Below, piece after piece: positions 1 through 7,011 of a stretch of 18,459 bases of DNA (the stretch's first letter is position 1; each line of letters begins with the position of its first letter). A model generated the notes under the pieces. The model had not been told where the DNA came from and did no database searches. It saw only the letters and a list, made by a program, of their open reading frames with translations. The stretch is taken from contig JAGCMR010000280.1 of assembly GCA_017646305.1 (NCBI GenBank), positions 1 to 18,459 of the forward strand. Reading direction: 5' to 3'. The stretch is from Spirochaetaceae bacterium. GTDB lineage: Bacteria > Spirochaetota > Spirochaetia > Treponematales > Treponemataceae. Position numbers and translations under genes: made by a program.

Positions 1-319
1 CATAGACAAGGGGCAGATGGAAGCAGGCCGAAGTCTAGGTCTTTCTTACAATAGAACTCTTTTCAATATCATCATTCCTCAAGCAGTGCGAAACGTGTTG
101 CCCTCCTTGGGAAATGAATTCGTTGTTGTTATCAAGGAATCCTCAATTGTGTCCATCATTGTTATTGCAGACCTGATGTACAAGGCCAACACGGTACGAG
201 GAAATACCTTCCAGCCCTTTGAGCCCTTGCTGGTGGCAGCAGTTGTGTACTTCCTGCTGACCTTCCCCTTGTCCAAGCTTTTAGCCTACATTGAACGGAG
301 AATGAGAAAACATGACTAA
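1..319 (+). CDS. Polar amino acid ABC transporter permease, C-terminal part (5' end outside window)
   Basis: This is the last ~106 codons of an inner-membrane permease of the HisM/GlnP type, which with the ATPase downstream would import an amino acid delivered by a periplasmic or lipid-anchored binding protein. The frame is open from base 2 and reads [13 protein letters not shown], so the Met at base 17 is internal. The EAA loop that docks on the ATPase is visible (EAGRSLGL, then [18 protein letters not shown]), followed by a hydrophobic segment around [18 protein letters not shown] and a final membrane helix ([25 protein letters not shown]). The gene ends 8 bases inside the ATPase gene, indicating one operon and probable translational coupling. 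The substrate cannot be told from this part; the binding protein gene is presumably upstream of the window. Confidence 0.92.
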   Translation, partial: IDKGQMEAGRSLGLSYNRTLFNIIIPQAVRNVLPSLGNEFVVVIKESSIVSIIVIADLMYKANTVRGNTFQPFEPLLVAAVVYFLLTFPLSKLLAYIERRMRKHD

Positions 320-1094
320 TACATCAGATAACAAGAAAGATGCCATCATTCGAGTGGAAAATCTAGATAAAAGCTTTGGTCAACTCCATGTATTAAAAGG
401 AATTACCGAGGAAATTCATAGTGGAGAGGTGGTGGTTATCATTGGGCCCTCTGGTTCTGGAAAATCCACCTTCCTGCGCTGTCTCAATCTTTTGGAGGAA
501 CCAGATTCTGGCACCATCATCTTTGACGGCTACAATCTTACAGATAAATCCATTCCTCGTCGCAAAAGAGAAAAGAACATTGACTTTTACCGTAGCGAAA
601 TGGGCATGGTGTTCCAGCACTTTAATCTCTTTCCTCACAAAACTGTTTTGGACAACATCATCATGGCTCCCATGCTGGTAAAAAAGCAGACAAAGGAAGC
701 TGCCACCCAAAAGGCCCTTGCCTTACTGGAGCGAGTAGGATTGGCAGACAAGGCTCATAACTATCCACCCCAACTTTCTGGTGGACAAAAGCAGCGAATC
801 GCCATTGTTCGCTCCCTTGCAATGGAGCCCAAGGTAATGCTTTTTGACGAGCCCACCTCAGCCCTAGACCCAGAAATGGTTGGAGAGGTTTTATCCGTTA
901 TTAAAGATTTAGCCAAGGAAGGCATGACCATGGCTGTGGTAACCCACGAAATGCGTTTTGCCCAAGAAGCTGGAACAAGAATCTTCTTTATGGATAACGG
1001 CGTAATTCTAGAACAGGGAAGCCCAGAAGCAATTTTTAAAAATCCCCAGCATCCTCGCCTGAAGGACTTTTTAGGCAAGGTACTGAACGACTAA
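312..1094 (+). CDS. Polar amino acid ABC transporter ATP-binding protein (GlnQ/HisP family)
   Basis: A 260-residue cytoplasmic ATPase that would energise the permease encoded just upstream. All nucleotide-binding motifs are present in order: Walker [10 protein letters not shown] (45-53), Q-loop [10 protein letters not shown] with Q102, ABC signature LSGGQ (155-159), Walker B VMLFDEP (175-181) with E180, D-loop SALDP, and the switch His in THEM (H212). The QHFNLFPH and THEMRFA strings are typical of the polar amino acid subfamily. Length matches the family. The ATG start overlaps the permease stop by 8 bases. A strong terminator follows immediately, so this is the last gene of the operon. Glutamine, histidine, arginine or cystine are all possible substrates. 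Confidence 0.95.
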   Translation: MTNTSDNKKDAIIRVENLDKSFGQLHVLKGITEEIHSGEVVVIIGPSGSGKSTFLRCLNLLEEPDSGTIIFDGYNLTDKSIPRRKREKNIDFYRSEMGMVFQHFNLFPHKTVLDNIIMAPMLVKKQTKEAATQKALALLERVGLADKAHNYPPQLSGGQKQRIAIVRSLAMEPKVMLFDEPTSALDPEMVGEVLSVIKDLAKEGMTMAVVTHEMRFAQEAGTRIFFMDNGVILEQGSPEAIFKNPQHPRLKDFLGKVLND

Positions 1095-1100
1095 ATATAC

Positions 1101-1140
1101 AGGGCTTTCGGAAAGCGTTCCCTTCTGAAAGCCCTTTTTT
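1101..1140 (+). terminator. Rho-independent terminator of the ABC transporter operon
   Basis: A perfect 9-bp stem (AGGGCTTTC at 1101-1109 pairing with GAAAGCCCT at 1127-1135) encloses a 17-nt loop that can itself form a short GGAA/TTCC hairpin. A T-run continues to 1140. It starts 6 nt after the ATPase stop codon. On the minus strand no T-run follows the stem, so it should act mainly on plus-strand transcripts. Confidence 0.9.
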
Positions 1141-1175
1141 ATAAACGAGATTTTATTTTTTTAAACATCCTTCAA

Positions 1176-1874
1176 TCAGTGGAAAATGCTGAAATCCCAT
1201 CCACCAAAAAGTGTCTTTTTTATCTCAAAGAATTCAGTGTGATATCGCTCTGTTCCACCTGGAAAGCTCACCACAGCAATGGTTGGGGGATTTCCCCCTC
1301 GTGGGCGGGAACAACTTCCTGGATTCAAGATAAGGGTAGCACCTGTTTCTTCCCGATGAGGACGATGGGTGTGACCAAAAAAAGCTAAGTCTGCATTCAA
1401 GTTTTCTGCCACAGAGTGAAGAACATCGGTTCCTAAATCCACCATATAACGATGACCATGGGCTACCATCACCGTTCTTCCTGCTAAACGAAAGTTTACA
1501 AGGGGAGAAGCAGTCAGAGTTTTTGCTCGCGGAAGGGGATTCCCATCCTCATCCTCAAGTCGTTCCAGATCCAAGTCAAAACTTTCTGGATCTCCATTGC
1601 CTCTGGCACATACCACCACAGGAGGCAGGGCTTCCCGCAGAGAATCGTTACGAGAGGCTTCTTCTATGCAGGCCACAATGTCGGCCATACCATCGCCACA
1701 AAAAACCAAGGCATCACAATCCACACCAAAATCGGTGATGATTTTTTCCACCAGCTCACATTCACCATGAGAATCTGATACCACCAAGATTTTTCCACTG
1801 GTTTTATTTTCAAGTGCCTCCATGTCTGCCAGAGAACCAATGATGGAAGCAGATTCAATACACAAGCTATTCAT
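1176..1874 (-). CDS. Calcineurin-like metallophosphoesterase, YfcE/MJ0936 type
   Basis: A 232-residue putative dinuclear-metal phosphodiesterase. The full metal-ligand series is present: SDSHG (D34, H36), CGDG (D61), RGNGD (N93, D95), AHGH (H139, H141), GHTHRP (167-172) and NPGS (184-187). The chosen ATG has GGAG/AGGAG sequence directly upstream and lies 6 nt after the stop of the lipoprotein gene, so the two genes are probably coupled. This start gives about 26 residues before the first beta strand, longer than usual; the Met at residue 18 (1823) is an alternative. Family members hydrolyse phosphodiesters such as bis-pNPP in vitro, but the natural substrate is unknown. A second, divergent family member lies at 5128-5820. 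Confidence 0.85.
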   Translation of the reverse strand: MNSLCIESASIIGSLADMEALENKTSGKILVVSDSHGECELVEKIITDFGVDCDALVFCGDGMADIVACIEEASRNDSLREALPPVVVCARGNGDPESFDLDLERLEDEDGNPLPRAKTLTASPLVNFRLAGRTVMVAHGHRYMVDLGTDVLHSVAENLNADLAFFGHTHRPHREETGATLILNPGSCSRPRGGNPPTIAVVSFPGGTERYHTEFFEIKKTLFGGWDFSIFH

Positions 1875-1880
1875 CTGCTC

Positions 1881-2678
1881 CTACTCCTGACGCCGATCGA
1901 TAACAAAGTGATTCATGGGACATAAGCCAGTTTCTGGATCGATATATCGGGAGACAACCCAGCTAGAACCAGCCAGTTGTCGAGCATGGGACAACAAATC
2001 CAAGTCTTGGGGAAAGCCACCAAAATATTCAGCAGGTAAAAGGGTTAGATAATAGGCTGAACGGGCAATAAGCTGGGGAACATTTTCTTGATAGGTACCG
2101 CTTTCTGCCACTAGCTCACCTTCAGCAGTGGCACTGGCGGGAACATATTCAATAACTATGTCGCTTCCAGACTCAATTCCAAGAATATCATCCTGGGGCA
2201 TAAGTGAAATTACAGGATACAAGGCTCGGTCTAATTCAGTGTTCTGTAAGGCAGCCAAGGCACGGTGAGTTCCTTCTGGGGCACCCACCACCACCAAACC
2301 ATGAACGCCATCTTCTTCCAGCATACCAGACAGAGCTGAAATACGAGCTGTTCCACCACGCATAAAGTCTTGAGGATAAATATAGGGAATTACTGCTCCA
2401 CCCTGTTCTGCCAAGCCTAGTGTTCTATGGATTTCTTCCAAAGTAGCTTCCACAAAGGCATCATCGTTATATCCATAACCTAGCAAAACACCAATCTTTC
2501 GCTGGCTCTCCACATAATTTCCAACCTCTTGGAGAGCAATCATATCTTGGTCAGTAACTGGTGCTGGGGTTATCAACTGTGCCCCTTCTAGATTCATCGA
2601 AAGGGACTTCTGCTTATTACATCCAGTTACAGCAAAAAAAATCAATAAAAGAAGAACTGGATAATTTTTTTTCTTCAT
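1881..2678 (-). CDS. Putative lipoprotein, Rossmann-like/DUF3798-like
   Basis: A 265-residue predicted lipoprotein. The N-terminus is MKKKN, a hydrophobic stretch and a lipobox ending TGC, placing the lipidated Cys at residue 20. The body alternates beta strands and helices like periplasmic-binding-type proteins (IGVLLGYGYND, then VHGLVVVGAPEGTHRALAAL, then YPVISLMPQDDILG). This resembles my recollection of the DUF3798 family, but the assignment is tentative and no ligand can be named. The ATG at 2678 was chosen over an in-frame GTG at 2687 because a consensus-like promoter ends 7 nt before the ATG (see the promoter entry). The gene is divergent from corA and co-directional with the phosphoesterase 6 nt downstream. 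Confidence 0.72.
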   Translation of the reverse strand: MKKKNYPVLLLLIFFAVTGCNKQKSLSMNLEGAQLITPAPVTDQDMIALQEVGNYVESQRKIGVLLGYGYNDDAFVEATLEEIHRTLGLAEQGGAVIPYIYPQDFMRGGTARISALSGMLEEDGVHGLVVVGAPEGTHRALAALQNTELDRALYPVISLMPQDDILGIESGSDIVIEYVPASATAEGELVAESGTYQENVPQLIARSAYYLTLLPAEYFGGFPQDLDLLSHARQLAGSSWVVSRYIDPETGLCPMNHFVIDRRQE

Positions 2679-2685
2679 ATTACTC

Positions 2686-2714
2686 ACTATACCTTAATCA
2701 TCGGCAATTCGCAA
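2686..2714 (-). promoter_or_regulatory. Candidate sigma-70 promoter giving a leaderless or near-leaderless lipoprotein mRNA
   Basis: Reading the minus strand, TTGCGA (2714-2709) is followed by a 17-nt spacer and TATAGT (2691-2686). The -10 box ends 7 nt before the ATG at 2678, so initiation at the usual distance would begin at or within 1-2 nt of the start codon. No good Shine-Dalgarno precedes either possible start. This is inferred from box quality and spacing only. Confidence 0.5.
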
Positions 2715-2731
2715 GGGTGCAATACCCTGTC

Positions 2732-2760
2732 TTGCCTTTCAATCTTTTTTTCAGTATAGT
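2732..2760 (+). promoter_or_regulatory. corA: Candidate sigma-70 promoter for the leader ORF and corA
   Basis: TTGCCT (2732-2737), a 17-nt spacer and TATAGT (2755-2760) make a good housekeeping promoter. Transcription would start near 2767, about 30 nt before the short ORF at 2797 and about 124 nt before the corA start. A T-rich stretch fills the spacer. Confidence 0.6.
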
Positions 2761-2796
2761 TACAGTACAAGTATTTCTGATAGAAGGAGGTAGAAC

Positions 2797-2952
2797 ATGG
2801 ATAGCGACCCTGGAAGTATCTCTTGTGACTATCACTTATGTTGCTGGACAAGATTCAGCAATTCTACCCCATCTTTAGAAGGACTTGATTATGATTACCT
2901 ATTGGCAACAGGAAAATGGAAGGCTCCTGAAGCGGGAGCAAGAAGAGCTTGA
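2797..2952 (+). CDS. Putative 51-codon leader ORF overlapping the corA start
   Basis: A short ORF preceded by the best Shine-Dalgarno in this part of the window (GAAGGAGG at 2783-2790, 6 nt before the ATG). It begins Met-Asp-Ser-Asp-Pro-Gly-Ser, contains a Cys/aromatic patch (CDYHLCCW at residues 10-17) and ends at a TGA 62 nt inside corA in another frame. Ribosomes translating it would run over the corA ribosome site at 2877-2883. It has no signal peptide or domain that I recognise. Coding status is unproven: it could be a regulatory leader peptide, a small protein, or a chance ORF behind a strong ribosome site. Its position directly between the promoter and corA favours a regulatory role. 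Confidence 0.45.
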   Translation: MDSDPGSISCDYHLCCWTRFSNSTPSLEGLDYDYLLATGKWKAPEAGARRA

Positions 2953-3937
2953 CCCTCAATTGAATACTTGGGTAGATGCCCGTTCCGTTACCCGAGAAGA
3001 TATCCGCACCCTAGAAGAAGAATACCACATAGAACAAGAGCATATCCTAGATATTCTTGACCCCGATGAGCTTTCTCGAATCGAGCGGGAGGACGAATAC
3101 ATCCTGACCATTGCCAGAATCCCTGTTTTTGTTCCCTCTGGTGACATTAGCTATTTTACTGCTCCCCTTGGTATTGTGGTTTATAATCGTGTTATCATCA
3201 CCATTTGCTGGACAGACTGCGAAATGCTGAAGGATATTGCCACCAACAGAATGAAGGGGCTGAATCTATCGGACTTTCCCGCATTTATCGTAAAAATTTT
3301 AAGTCGGGCAGACACCATGTTCCTGCGATACCTGAAGGAAATAAACCGACGGTCCACCAGCATCCAGAACGAGCTGCAGCAATCCGTTAAAAACAACGAG
3401 CTGATTCAGCTTTTGAACTTGGAAAAATCTCTGGAATTCTTTACCACCTCCCTGAAAAGTAACCAGCTGTTACTGGAAAAGCTGAGAAAAACTCGTATCC
3501 TTACCTTTGACTCTGACGACAGAGATTGGCTAGAAGACGTGGAAATTGACAATAGACAGGCTATCGAAATGACAGACACCTACAGCAACATTCTTGCAAA
3601 CATGGTGGATGCCTTTGCCTCGGTTATTTCCAACAACTTGAATATTGTCATGAAAAAGCTTACCACCATTTCTTTAATTTTGATGGTTCCCACCTTTATC
3701 ACCAGCTTTTTCGGCATGAATGTTCCCCTGCCCTTTGCAAAGTCAGGCTGGCTGGGCATTATTGCAATTTCTGTTATCTGTCTTGCAACAGCAATAATTG
3801 CAGGACAGGTGCTGCTCAAAGACAAGCCAGCTCGAATCCAAAAGAAAAACAGAAAAACCTTTGCCCAGCGAAGAAAGGAACGTCACATGATTCGCATGAT
3901 GAAAATTCAAGAAAAAAAGCTGGAAAAAATGCAATGA
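2891..3937 (+). CDS. corA: CorA-family divalent cation (Mg2+/Co2+) channel
   Basis: A 348-residue pentameric inner-membrane cation channel of the CorA family. The N-terminal two thirds form the acidic, helical cytoplasmic funnel. Two membrane helices follow (about 257-275 and 288-308), and the pore signature GMN lies at 275-277 (SFFGMNVPLPF). The loop after GMN lacks the usual MPE-type residues. The tail after the second helix is about 40 residues long and strongly basic, where most CorA proteins stop within a few residues. The ATG at 2891 was chosen over TTG at 2885 because AGAAGGA lies 7 nt upstream. The start sits inside the short ORF at 2797-2952, so expression is probably tied to that ORF. 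Confidence 0.9.
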   Translation: MITYWQQENGRLLKREQEELDPQLNTWVDARSVTREDIRTLEEEYHIEQEHILDILDPDELSRIEREDEYILTIARIPVFVPSGDISYFTAPLGIVVYNRVIITICWTDCEMLKDIATNRMKGLNLSDFPAFIVKILSRADTMFLRYLKEINRRSTSIQNELQQSVKNNELIQLLNLEKSLEFFTTSLKSNQLLLEKLRKTRILTFDSDDRDWLEDVEIDNRQAIEMTDTYSNILANMVDAFASVISNNLNIVMKKLTTISLILMVPTFITSFFGMNVPLPFAKSGWLGIIAISVICLATAIIAGQVLLKDKPARIQKKNRKTFAQRRKERHMIRMMKIQEKKLEKMQ

Positions 3938-4005
3938 GCAGCTGAAGGTTTCTTGTCACTCATTTTCCTCACCTTGAGTAGAGCTTCCTTTATGCCGATG
4001 ATGAA

Positions 4006-4027
4006 CTGTAACATTGTTGTGTTACAG
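4006..4027. promoter_or_regulatory. Perfect 8-bp inverted repeat between corA and the SUMF1 gene
   Basis: CTGTAACA (4006-4013), a 6-nt TTGTTG centre and TGTTACAG (4020-4027) form a perfect dyad 68 nt after corA and 25 nt before the next start codon. It could be a repressor operator or a weak intrinsic terminator for corA, since ATTTTATATTT follows. The A/T-rich stem and interrupted T-run make a strong terminator unlikely. The rest of the 115-bp gap shows no clear promoter. Confidence 0.5.
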
Positions 4028-4052
4028 GGATTTTATATTTGAGGTATCTTTC

Positions 4053-5114
4053 ATGAAACGCAATTTTTTCACACTTTTATTGCTTGCCCTAATCCTTTTT
4101 TCAACAGCTGCTCAAAATCCATCGAGCCTTCCACCTATTTGGGAATCCTCCAATCTACAGACTACAAAGCCCCAGTCTCCAGAAGATATTTCCATGATAT
4201 TGGTAGGTCCAGATACTGCCAAGGGCATTGTCTATGACGTATACCTAATTGGAGAAGATACCCAATCCTACACTGCTCGTCGTTGGATTACCCCTTTTGA
4301 AATAAATCGCTATGAAACTTCTTATCGCCTGTGGTACGAGGTACGGTTGTGGGCCGAGGCCAATGGCTATGTTTTTAACAATCCAGGACAGCAAGGCTCC
4401 AGCGGTCGGCGAGGAAAGGAGCCCACAGAAGCAGGAAAATATCAGCCAGTAACAAATATTAGCTGGTACGATGCCATTATCTGGTGTAATGCTTATAGTG
4501 AAAAAAATGGTCGGGAACCCTGCTACACCTACAACGGACAGGTTTTACGAGATTCCAGTAACACTGCCATCTGTGACTTGGCTCAATGTAACTGGAAGTC
4601 CAATGGTTATCGTTTGCCTACAGAGGCTGAATGGGAATATGCTGCCCGAAGAACCTCCAGTGGCTACCAACGGGGAGACTTGGCCAGTGGTGCAGTTAAT
4701 GGAAGAGGTGAAAGTGCTCCAGAAATAGCAGACACTCTCATTGCTTGGTTTGATGGTAATACCAACGGCACAAAGGCTGTAGGTACAGCAGGAGCTTCTA
4801 CCACAGTAAGTCAATCAGGTTCCTTTGTTACCGCCTTTAGTTCAAACCCTATTCCTGGCTCTGGTAACGGTAATGCTTTGGGAATTTTTGATATGAGTGG
4901 CAATGTGCTAGAATATTGCTGGGATTGGTATGCCTCTTATCAGGAACAAAGCCCTGGAACCTTTAGCACTGGCCCAGAGCTCGGTGCCCAGCGGGTGAGT
5001 CGTGGCGGTAGCTGGAGTCCCTACACAGGATTTTTGTACTGTGGAGACCGCTACGCCTACGACCCCAACGAGGCTTACAATTACATGGGATTTCGATTCG
5101 TTACCTCACGATAA
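4053..5114 (+). CDS. Secreted SUMF1/FGE-sulfatase-fold protein
   Basis: A 353-residue exported protein of the formylglycine-generating-enzyme-like fold. An N-terminal signal peptide (MKRNFFTLLLLALILFS, likely cut after Ala-Ala near residue 20) has no lipobox Cys. The family blocks appear in order: ISWYDAIIWCNAYSEK (136-151), YRLPTEAEWEYAAR (186-199), GIFDMSGNVLEYCWDWY (277-293), RGGSW (317-321) and GFRF (346-349). A Gly/Ser/Thr-rich insertion of about 25 residues lies near 243-272. C330 sits where the second active Cys of true FGE would be, but the first is replaced in the SPYTG stretch, so formylglycine formation is doubtful; a carbohydrate-related or structural surface role is possible. GAGG lies about 8 nt before the chosen ATG; an upstream start at 4014 would bury the signal peptide. 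Confidence 0.85.
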   Translation: MKRNFFTLLLLALILFSTAAQNPSSLPPIWESSNLQTTKPQSPEDISMILVGPDTAKGIVYDVYLIGEDTQSYTARRWITPFEINRYETSYRLWYEVRLWAEANGYVFNNPGQQGSSGRRGKEPTEAGKYQPVTNISWYDAIIWCNAYSEKNGREPCYTYNGQVLRDSSNTAICDLAQCNWKSNGYRLPTEAEWEYAARRTSSGYQRGDLASGAVNGRGESAPEIADTLIAWFDGNTNGTKAVGTAGASTTVSQSGSFVTAFSSNPIPGSGNGNALGIFDMSGNVLEYCWDWYASYQEQSPGTFSTGPELGAQRVSRGGSWSPYTGFLYCGDRYAYDPNEAYNYMGFRFVTSR

Positions 5115-5127
5115 CCTTACAATGATC

Positions 5128-5820
5128 TTAGGCTTCCAACTTTTCTAGCTGGGCCTTTGTTACCTGCCACTGGCTCCCCTTCTTTTCTACCTCCAAAATT
5201 CCGTAGCAGCCTTCTGCCAAGGAGCCTGGATTCATAATTACGGTGTTGCCGATTTTATCGGTACCAGCAGATTCATGGATGTGGCCTGTAATTACAGCCA
5301 GTGGTTTTGTTTCCTCTATAATTTGACGAAGAGCAGCAGAACCTACATGGACACCAGAAGTGATTTTATCACATTCAGTGTCTTTGGGAGGATTATGCAT
5401 GATCATGATCATGTTATCCCAGGAAGGAGCTCCGTTGGTGGCAGGCTGGTCACGAAGAATCTGAAAGTCAGAAACTAATTCCTCATCGGAACGCTCATTG
5501 GGAGTGGTACCAGTGAACTTGGAGCCACCGCCACTACCAGCAAATACCAAGCCATCTCGGAATACCATGCTTCCCTGCACAGAAATATCTTCTTCTTCCA
5601 GTCGCTGTAAAAAAGCTGGTTCATCGCAGTTCCCCAACACAGCATAAACAGCATCGTGGCTATCAATCAACCGTTTCATGGCAGGCTCTGATGTTTCAGG
5701 AAAACTATACTTGGCAAAGTCCCCACCAAAAAGCACTCCATCAGCCTTTTGGAACTCATCCTTCAACTGGTGAATGAACACATCATCATCATGCATATCA
5801 GAAAGCACTAAAAATCTCAT
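5128..5820 (-). CDS. Metallophosphoesterase (YfcE-like), second in window
   Basis: A 230-residue cytoplasmic calcineurin-like phosphoesterase. Metal-binding motifs are SDMHDD (D8, H10), GGD (D34), GNCD (N64, D66), MHNPP (H142), GHIHES (179-184) and NPGS (197-200). A Gly-rich loop (AGSGGGSKFTGT, 94-105) and the HNPP motif separate it from the copy at 1176-1874, so the two are not recent duplicates. AGGAGG lies in the 9-bp gap after the hisC stop, so the gene is cotranscribed with hisC. It converges on the SUMF1 gene with only 13 bp between stop codons and no obvious terminator. The substrate is unknown; the hisC linkage does not by itself imply a role in histidine synthesis. Confidence 0.88.
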   Translation of the reverse strand: MRFLVLSDMHDDDVFIHQLKDEFQKADGVLFGGDFAKYSFPETSEPAMKRLIDSHDAVYAVLGNCDEPAFLQRLEEEDISVQGSMVFRDGLVFAGSGGGSKFTGTTPNERSDEELVSDFQILRDQPATNGAPSWDNMIMIMHNPPKDTECDKITSGVHVGSAALRQIIEETKPLAVITGHIHESAGTDKIGNTVIMNPGSLAEGCYGILEVEKKGSQWQVTKAQLEKLEA

Positions 5821-5829
5821 TTTATCCTC

Positions 5830-6942
5830 CTATTCCTTTGGAAAAGCGGCCTTCAGTTGGGCCATTTGTTGGGCGGTACCTACCGTAATTCGTAGATATT
5901 CTTCTATTCCGGGGGTGTCAAAGCGACGCACTAAAATACCAGCTTCCTTGAGCACTTGATATACATGACGGCCACTGACTCCAGGCTTTGTAGTAAAAAT
6001 AAAGTTGGTGGAAGAATCCAGCACCTGCCACCCCAGATTTCGCAAAAAGGCAATAAAATCCTCCCGCTGCTCTACAATCTTTTTGGTGCATTCCACGTAA
6101 TAAGGGGTGCTTTGGCAGGCAGCAACGCCAGCCTTTTGGGCAAACACATCCACGGGAAAGTGGTTAAAAGAGTCCTTAACACGATGAAGCACTTGAATTA
6201 ATTCAGGGCTAGCAACGGCATAACCAAGACGCATTCCCGCCAAGGACAGGCTTTTGGAAAAGGTTCGCACCACCACCAGATTGGGGAATTCAGCAAGCAA
6301 GCTCAGAGCACTTTCTGAGCCAAAGTCAGCATAGGCTTCGTCCACCACATGAACATGATTTTTGGGAAGTCGTAACAACAAATCCCGTAGCTGCTGTAAA
6401 CTTAATGCAAGGCTGGAAGGTGCATTGGGATTAGCCAGAATGAGACTGGACTCAGTTTCCACCGCAGCTTGAATAATGGCCTCTGTATCCAAGGAAAAAT
6501 CCTGATGCAAGGGAATCTTTTTTAGGGGAATATTGTAGTAGGCAGCATACACAGGATAAAAGCTATAGGTGTGTTCTGGCTGAATCAAGGGGCGGTTGCT
6601 GTCAAAAAAGGCATAGAACACAAAGGACAGCACCTCGTCGGAGCCATTGCCACAAAACACCATATCAGCAGTGATGCTCTGGCTCAAGGTTTGACAGTTG
6701 GCCAAAACACCGCCAGTTTGATTCAAATGACTGGCAATGGCAGCTCGAAGCTGGTTAGAGTCTGGGTCTGCATACAAGGCCAAGGTCTGAGGAGCCTCTT
6801 GAGCATGACGGCAAATTGCTTCCACAACGGCAGGGGCTGGTGGATAGGGATTTTCGTTAGCATTTAGCTTGATGTAGTCCCTGTCCTTGGGCTGCTCTCC
6901 TGGTTGATAGGGCTTGAGATTTTCCACGCGTTGGGCAATCAT
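5830..6942 (-). CDS. hisC: Histidinol-phosphate aminotransferase family (HisC)
   Basis: A 370-residue PLP-dependent fold-type-I aminotransferase that converts imidazole acetol phosphate and glutamate to histidinol phosphate, if the name is right. Landmarks are KLNANENPYPP near the N-terminus, CGNGSDEVL (cofactor phosphate region), NPNAPSS (family usually NPNNPTG), VVDEAYADF, the PLP-binding Lys in TFSKSLSLAGMRLGY (K230), and the C-terminal LRITVGT with its substrate-binding Arg. Of three in-frame starts, 6942 was chosen because GGGAGG lies 4 nt upstream; 6954 and 6963 would put that site inside the gene. No other his gene is in the window, so an aromatic amino acid transaminase role is also possible. 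Confidence 0.88.
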   Translation of the reverse strand: MIAQRVENLKPYQPGEQPKDRDYIKLNANENPYPPAPAVVEAICRHAQEAPQTLALYADPDSNQLRAAIASHLNQTGGVLANCQTLSQSITADMVFCGNGSDEVLSFVFYAFFDSNRPLIQPEHTYSFYPVYAAYYNIPLKKIPLHQDFSLDTEAIIQAAVETESSLILANPNAPSSLALSLQQLRDLLLRLPKNHVHVVDEAYADFGSESALSLLAEFPNLVVVRTFSKSLSLAGMRLGYAVASPELIQVLHRVKDSFNHFPVDVFAQKAGVAACQSTPYYVECTKKIVEQREDFIAFLRNLGWQVLDSSTNFIFTTKPGVSGRHVYQVLKEAGILVRRFDTPGIEEYLRITVGTAQQMAQLKAAFPKE

Positions 6943-6980
6943 TGTTCCTCCCATGGCCACCACAAGGACGACCTTGCAGT

Positions 6981-7009
6981 ATTATGTCATTTTCAGCAGG
7001 GACTTGCAA
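6981..7009 (-). promoter_or_regulatory. hisC: Candidate sigma-70 promoter for hisC
   Basis: On the minus strand, TTGCAA (7009-7004) is separated by 17 nt from CATAAT (6986-6981). The start would fall near 6974, about 30 nt before the hisC ATG, leaving room for its GGGAGG site. The -35 box lies inside a perfect 10-bp palindrome, ACTTGCAAGT (7002-7011), a possible operator. Confidence 0.6.
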
Positions 7010-7011
7010 GT

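Noticed and set aside
2126..2145. TGGCAC as a sigma-54 -24 element
   Set aside because: No TTGC-like -12 element follows at the required spacing, and it lies inside a coding region.
2561..2878. 105-codon plus-strand ORF ending just before corA
   Set aside because: Its first part is antisense to the lipoprotein gene, it crosses both predicted promoters, has no ribosome site at its start and no recognisable domain. The short ORF at 2797 in another frame fits the regulatory layout better.
3930..4052. Riboswitch (for example an M-box) near corA
   Set aside because: The 115-bp gap after corA and the ~120-nt corA leader are too short, and show only one simple dyad, with no conserved riboswitch core that I recognise.
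5835..6300. Plus-strand ORFs within hisC and similar antisense ORFs across the window (for example 13320-13673, 14404-14697)
   Set aside because: They lie opposite well-supported genes, have no ribosome sites or domain-like sequence, and follow the codon pattern of the opposite strand.
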